From IMG/VR virus record IMGVR_UViG_3300042922_000971, positions 1-24,856 of that record: DNA of 24,856 bases. The stretch is one strand, 5' to 3'. The notes beneath the pieces were generated by a model, which did no database searches, was not told the DNA's origin, and was given only the letters and a program-made list of their open reading frames with translations. The stretch comes from a virus. The translations under genes and the position numbers were made by a program. Of the stretch, positions 22,218 through 24,856 are shown piece after piece; position 1 is the stretch's first letter, and each line of letters opens with the position of its first letter.

Positions 22218-22355
22218 TTATTTGTTTAACTTTTCTCTTAATTTATTGATAAATTTAGCGATTTCTTCTGCAGTTTCTTCATTGTCAGCACCACTATAAA
22301 GAAGTCCCTTCTCGATCATGGCTATTGTTATTTCTTTTATGTATTCATCATTCAT
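22218..22355 (-). CDS. Small acidic phage protein of unknown function (45 aa)
   Basis: The frame starts at ATG 22355, four bases after GGGGGAGAG, and stops with TAA at 22218. It begins MNDEYIKEITIAMIEKGLLY, continues with SGADNEETAEEIAKFINKLR and ends EKLNK: two short helices, acidic in the middle, basic at the end. Similar very small proteins occur upstream of terminase genes in clostridial phages without known role. It has a clear promoter (22394-22422) and a terminator, making it the first gene of the late transcript. Confidence 0.75.
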   Translation of the reverse strand: MNDEYIKEITIAMIEKGLLYSGADNEETAEEIAKFINKLREKLNK

Positions 22356-22393
22356 TTTTCTCTCCCCCTTTTTGTATGACGATAATTACCAAT

Positions 22394-22422
22394 ATTATAC
22401 CAAGGAAAACTATTTCAATCAA
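22394..22422 (-). promoter_or_regulatory. Promoter upstream of the 45-aa gene, likely entry to the late operon
   Basis: On the minus strand TTGATT (22417-22422), a 17-base spacer, then TATAAT (22394-22399) preceded by TGG, an extended -10. It is the only good promoter seen ahead of the 20-kb structural block. Confidence 0.8.
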
Positions 22423-22446
22423 CATTATTTTACAATTTATAGCAAT

Positions 22447-22492
22447 CTTTGCCCGCCCCTATCCCTATGCAGTTTAGTTTCACGATCTGCAT
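22447..22492. other. GC-rich non-coding block with short inverted repeat, candidate packaging site
   Basis: Between the terminator at 22505-22528 and the late promoter is a block with a run of C-rich pyrimidine sequence (22447-22466) unlike its AT-rich surroundings, next to ATGCAG (22467-22472) and its inverse CTGCAT (22487-22492). No gene with a ribosome site covers it. Cos and pac sites commonly lie just upstream of the small terminase gene, so this is a candidate; the assignment is inference only. Confidence 0.35.
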
Positions 22493-22504
22493 CATCACAA
22501 TAAA

Positions 22505-22528
22505 AAAGAACTCGGTTAAGAGTTCTTT
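22505..22528 (-). terminator. Intrinsic terminator after the 96-aa gene
   Basis: AAAGAACTC (22505-22513) and GAGTTCTTT (22520-22528) form a perfect 9-bp stem around GGTTAA. Minus-strand reading gives TTTTTTATT after the stem. The plus strand is also T-rich afterwards, so it could work both ways. Confidence 0.9.
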
Positions 22529-22537
22529 ATATATTTT

Positions 22538-22828
22538 TTATATTCCATTTTCTATAAAATTTTTAAGTGTATACACTAGTGCTTGTACGTTTTCAATCTT
22601 AGTATCGATATCATTAAAACTAAAATTATCTTTCCTCCTACAAGCATCTTCGTACTTATTTTTAAAAGTATCATTTCCTCGCATAACTTTTTTGTATAAA
22701 GTCATTTCGGCTTTTATCTTTTCATATTCAATTTCTAATTTTTCCTTTTCTTTCATTAAAACTTCTAAGTCAGCTTTCAAGTCCTCTAATAACTCATTAT
22801 AAGCAATTTCTTTATAATCTTTTCCCAT
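22538..22828 (-). CDS. Coiled-coil protein of unknown function (96 aa)
   Basis: ATG at 22828 lies ten bases after a run of Gs (GGGGGG). The protein is almost entirely charged helix: KDYKEIAYNELLEDLKADLE, then a heptad-rich EKEKLEIEYEKIKAEMTLYK, a basic RRKDNF stretch and a final helix VQALVYTLKNFIE. There is no membrane segment or known motif. It has a good promoter (22860-22888) and its own terminator (22505-22528). It lies between the IS element and the late promoter, so it may be a regulator, a cargo gene or a host gene at the border. A longer in-frame reading further upstream crosses into the promoter and is unlikely. Confidence 0.75.
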   Translation of the reverse strand: MGKDYKEIAYNELLEDLKADLEVLMKEKEKLEIEYEKIKAEMTLYKKVMRGNDTFKNKYEDACRRKDNFSFNDIDTKIENVQALVYTLKNFIENGI

Positions 22829-22859
22829 AGTAAAAATTCCCCCCATACATTTTTCTTTT

Positions 22860-22888
22860 ATTGTACTACGGAAAACATTACCATGCAA
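22860..22888 (-). promoter_or_regulatory. Promoter of the 96-aa coiled-coil gene
   Basis: On the minus strand TTGCAT (22883-22888), 17-base spacer, TACAAT (22860-22865). The gene starts about 32 bases downstream of the -10. The IS element begins 30 bases upstream of the -35. Confidence 0.75.
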
Positions 22889-22917
22889 TAGCTGAATAAA
22901 AAAAGGCCCCTTAAATC

Positions 22918-22949
22918 TGAACTGCTTCCCGTCAAGTAGACAGTTAAAA
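22918..22949 (+). repeat. Left terminal inverted repeat of the IS element
   Basis: Matches the right end at 30 of 32 positions, with differences at G22931/A and G22943/A. It starts TGAACTGC, immediately after a C-rich, A-run flank that looks like half a terminator. Confidence 0.92.
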
Positions 22950-22980
22950 TAATAAAACTGTTTAACTAGGAGGGAGCATT

Positions 22981-23658
22981 TTGTATAGAAACAAATATAC
23001 ACCAGAGGAGAAAATATTAATAGTTAAAAAAGTTATAGAAGGAAAGCATAGTATTAATTCTTTGGCAACATCTTATAGTTTAAGTTATACTACACTAAAA
23101 GAATGGGTTCGAAACTATCAATCTATTGGTTCTGATGCATTTTATACGATAGGTTGGGCAAATAGGACAATTGAAGAAAAAGAAGCTGCTGTTTTAGATT
23201 ATATTTCAGGTAAAGGATCATTAAGTGACATTTGCAAAAAATACAAAATTTCAGATACAAAAGCACTTCGCAGATGGATTTTGAAGTATAATAGTCATGA
23301 GAAGCTTAAAGCTTCTGGAAAAGGAGGAAGCACTATCATGACCAGAGGAAGAAAAACCACATTTGATGAACGAGTTGAAATCGTACAGTATTGTATTGCT
23401 AATAAACACAATTATGCTGAAACATCCAAAAAATTTCAGGTGTCGTATCAGCAAGCACGAAATTATACAGTAAAATATGAATTGGGCGGAGTTGAAGCTT
23501 TGGAGGATAATCGAGGCAAAAGAAAATCTGAGAATGAAATGTCTGAATTAGAACAACTTCGTGCTGAAAACAGGATTTTAAAAGCTGCAAAAGAATGTGC
23601 TGAGATGGAGGCATCATTCTTAAAAAAACTCGAGGAGATAGAAAGGAGGCGGGGATAA
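22981..23658 (+). CDS. IS3-family transposase OrfA (225 aa)
   Basis: Start is TTG, seven bases after AGGAGG. The protein has three successive helix-turn-helix-like units: YTPEEKILIVKKVIEGKHSI at about 6-45, a second near residues 70-105 (KKYKISDTKALRRWILKY) and a third near 122-165 (FDERVEIVQYCIANKHNYAE), then a leucine zipper (SELEQLRAENRILKAAKECA) from about 188. That order is typical of IS150-group OrfA, which binds the terminal repeats and, fused to OrfB, forms the transposase. A run of seven As at 23622-23628 near its end permits -1 slippage into orfB. Confidence 0.9.
   Translation: MYRNKYTPEEKILIVKKVIEGKHSINSLATSYSLSYTTLKEWVRNYQSIGSDAFYTIGWANRTIEEKEAAVLDYISGKGSLSDICKKYKISDTKALRRWILKYNSHEKLKASGKGGSTIMTRGRKTTFDERVEIVQYCIANKHNYAETSKKFQVSYQQARNYTVKYELGGVEALEDNRGKRKSENEMSELEQLRAENRILKAAKECAEMEASFLKKLEEIERRRG
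23622..23628 (+). promoter_or_regulatory. Slippery A-run for OrfA-OrfB -1 frameshifting
   Basis: In the OrfA frame the sequence reads TTA AAA AAA, so A AAA AAA is in slip position. The -1 frame is open from here through orfB. An AGGAGG at 23644-23649 lies downstream and could instead support entry into orfB, although that frame has no ATG nearby. Confidence 0.65.
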
Positions 23659-24557
23659 GCCTGATCCGTCATGAATACATATATCAGGCAATTAAAGAAG
23701 AAAATGAGGAACATCATTATCCAATAAGTGCACTTTGTAAGCTGGGAAAAGTATCTCGTGCTGCTTATTATAAATGGATACATAGAGATATTCCAGCGGG
23801 TGAACTTAAAAATCAATATATTGCTGATGAAATAGAGAAGATTCATGGAGATTCTCCAGATAAAGGATATCGTCGAATCAGAGATGATTTGGAACGATAT
23901 CATGATATAAAGGTCAATGATAAGAGGGTATTACGTATCTGTCGCAAAATGGATATAAAATCAACTATCAAATATGCAAACAATGGATGTACAAGACAAG
24001 CAGCTAATCCGAAGCATATAGCTGAAAACATCCTGAATAGGGAGTTTACAGCTGAAGCTCCAAATGAAAAGTGGCTTACTGATGTAACGGAATTTCATTT
24101 TTACATTGGAATTGAAAAGCATAAAGTCTATTTGAGTGCAATCCTAGACTTATATGATAGAAGAATCGTTTCTTACATCATCAATGATTCAAATAACAAT
24201 GCATTGGTTTTTGATACATTTGATGCTGCAGTTGACGCAAATCCGGATGCACATCCCATTTTTCATAGCGACAGAGGATATCAATATACAAACAGAATAT
24301 TTCACTTAAAACTTGAAGCTGCTGGAATGACACAGAGCATGTCAAGGGTAGCCAAATGTATTGATAATGGACCAATGGAAGGTTTCTGGGGGATCATTAA
24401 AAGAGAACGCTACTATGGAAAAAGATTTACCAGCAGAGAATCTGTTATTGAAATGATAGATAGTTACATCAAATACTATAATAACAAAAGATTACAAAGG
24501 AACTTGGGTGTGCTAACACCAATGGAAAAACATGAAATATACATGAAAGCAGCATAA
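23628..24557 (+). CDS. IS3-family transposase OrfB, DDE integrase (about 309 aa as the frameshift extension)
   Basis: The N-terminal part contains YPISALCKLGKVSRAAYYKW and DKGYRRIRDDLERYHDIKVN (the HTH_21 region), followed by the integrase core. The catalytic residues are all present: D in WLTDVTEF, D in FHSDRGYQYTN and E in MEGFWGIIKRE, with 35 residues between the second D and the E, the DD35E spacing of IS3. The end YYNNKRLQRNLGVLTPMEKH is also standard. No ATG with a ribosome site exists at its beginning, so it is expected as a fusion with OrfA through -1 slippage. It appears intact. Confidence 0.92.
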   Translation, partial: TRGDRKEAGISLIRHEYIYQAIKEENEEHHYPISALCKLGKVSRAAYYKWIHRDIPAGELKNQYIADEIEKIHGDSPDKGYRRIRDDLERYHDIKVNDKRVLRICRKMDIKSTIKYANNGCTRQAANPKHIAENILNREFTAEAPNEKWLTDVTEFHFYIGIEKHKVYLSAILDLYDRRIVSYIINDSNNNALVFDTFDAAVDANPDAHPIFHSDRGYQYTNRIFHLKLEAAGMTQSMSRVAKCIDNGPMEGFWGIIKRERYYGKRFTSRESVIEMIDSYIKYYNNKRLQRNLGVLTPMEKHEIYMKAA

Positions 24558-24560
24558 AAA

Positions 24561-24587
24561 CTGCCAGTAGGTATTACCAGCTGGCAG
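24561..24587 (+). terminator. Hairpin after orfB, likely IS terminator
   Basis: CTGCCAG (24561-24567) pairs with CTGGCAG (24581-24587), with GGT/ACC able to form inside. A T-rich stretch follows after a gap of eight bases, so termination may be partial. Confidence 0.6.
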
Positions 24588-24602
24588 AAAAGATTTATAT
24601 TT

Positions 24603-24634
24603 TTTTAATTGTCTACTTGATGGGAAGCAGTTCA
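24603..24634 (-). repeat. Right terminal inverted repeat of the IS element
   Basis: Inverse complement of 22918-22949 with two differences. It ends CA, followed by ATTTCTG. Confidence 0.92.
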
Positions 24635-24745
24635 ATTTCTGTAAAGGGTATTTGTATTTTGATGAAGCTGTAAGTAGTACATCGAAAGAAATTTCATGCT
24701 CTTAGACTTACCTATGCAACAAAATTATTTTTGTGGTTATGAAAA

Positions 24746-24856
24746 TCACACTTTTAATTTTGCAAGAACAAATCTAAACCATATAAATAATATTATTCCT
24801 TTTAGTATTGAGGATATACTAATGCTCCACCAAACACCGGATAATCCTAATACCGT
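24746..24856 (-). CDS. 3' end of a MATE-type multidrug transporter gene (partial)
   Basis: The minus strand is open from the window edge to a TGA at 24746, giving 36 residues: LGLSGVWWSISISSILKGII followed by LFIWFRFVLAKLKV. The pattern GLxGVWxSxxIS followed by a hydrophobic helix and a basic tail is what closes MATE (NorM/DinF-like) drug/sodium antiporters. Only the C-terminal helix is present, so the family call is moderate. An overlapping plus-strand frame (24696 to the edge) lacks a ribosome site and looks less protein-like. If right, this is host chromosome rather than phage, and the prophage has no early region here. Confidence 0.55.
   Translation of the reverse strand, partial: TVLGLSGVWWSISISSILKGIILFIWFRFVLAKLKV

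Larger units (their letters stand above)
22918..24634 (+). mobile_element. IS3-family insertion sequence (IS150-like), apparently intact, about 1717 bp
   Basis: The terminal inverted repeats are 32 bp with two mismatches: 22918-22949 begins TGAACTGCTTCCCGTCAAGT and 24603-24634 is its inverse (TGAACTGCTTCCCATCAAGT). They begin TG and end CA as usual for IS3. Inside are orfA (helix-turn-helix) and orfB (DDE) in -1 relation with a seven-A slip run. The bases next to the ends are ATC on the left and ATT on the right, so no perfect three-base target duplication is seen. Confidence 0.92.

Noticed and set aside
22430-22500. Short minus-strand peptides (about 20 residues) in the GC-rich block
   Set aside because: No ribosome site precedes either frame, and the block lies between a terminator and a promoter, so it is treated as non-coding.
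22918-22980. Outward promoter from the IS left end driving the 96-aa gene
   Set aside because: A TTGACG is present on the minus strand within the repeat, but no -10 lies at a workable distance; the gene has its own better promoter.
24696-24856. Plus-strand frame open to the window edge
   Set aside because: No ribosome site, and the minus strand of the same bases reads as a hydrophobic transporter C-terminus. Kept only as the alternative.

Overview
The window is AT-rich Firmicutes DNA, most likely from the class Clostridia. The gene order, the strong AGGAGG-type ribosome sites and the PBSX-type protein families all point that way. Nearly all of it is the late half of a contractile-tailed (myovirus-like) prophage related to the Bacillus PBSX/xkd and skin elements, read on the minus strand from about 22.2 kb down to 1.5 kb.

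Layout, left to right. A tRNA-Arg(UCG) gene at 14-86 and a small plus-strand gene (264-503) lie at the left edge. A minus-strand membrane and coiled-coil protein gene (581-1393) follows, with its own consensus promoter and terminator. Next is the lysis module: an LLH-type holin, an M23 peptidase and a second holin of the phi-holin 4/TcdE type (1480-2904). An acyltransferase gene with its own promoter, an operator-like repeat cluster and a terminator (2939-4090) sits between the lysis and tail-fibre genes. Then come the tail fibre and accessory genes (4132-5480), the baseplate (5480-9274: YmfQ/XkdU, a frameshifted baseplate J/XkdT, XkdS, XkdR, XkdQ, XkdP-LysM), the tape measure (9264-10982), the tail chaperone with a programmed -1 frameshift (10982-11565), the tail tube and sheath (11615-13149), the head-tail connectors (13162-14708), the capsid block (14738-16828), a frameshifted HExxH protein, a glycine-zipper protein, the minor head protein, portal, and large and small terminase (17023-22162).

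Upstream of the terminase are a 45-aa gene with a good promoter, a GC-rich non-coding block that could be a packaging site, and a 96-aa coiled-coil gene with its own promoter and terminator. An intact IS3-family (IS150-like) element occupies 22918-24634. The last 110 bases look like the 3' end of a minus-strand MATE-type transporter gene, which would be host DNA.

How it works together: terminase and portal fill a capsid built on the scaffold; connectors join it to a contractile tail (sheath, tube, tape measure, baseplate); holins and endolysin release particles. Several intrinsic terminators lie inside this late operon directly before the next gene with no new promoter, so output must depend on read-through or antitermination.

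No integrase, repressor or replication gene is visible. If the right-hand gene is truly host DNA, the element is a late-genes-only remnant, comparable in content to defective PBSX-like particles. The most interesting items are the acyltransferase cassette with three interlocked copies of a 15-bp element over its promoter, the membrane/coiled-coil cassette next to the tRNA, and two broken or recoded reading frames (baseplate J; HExxH protein) besides the expected tail-chaperone frameshift.
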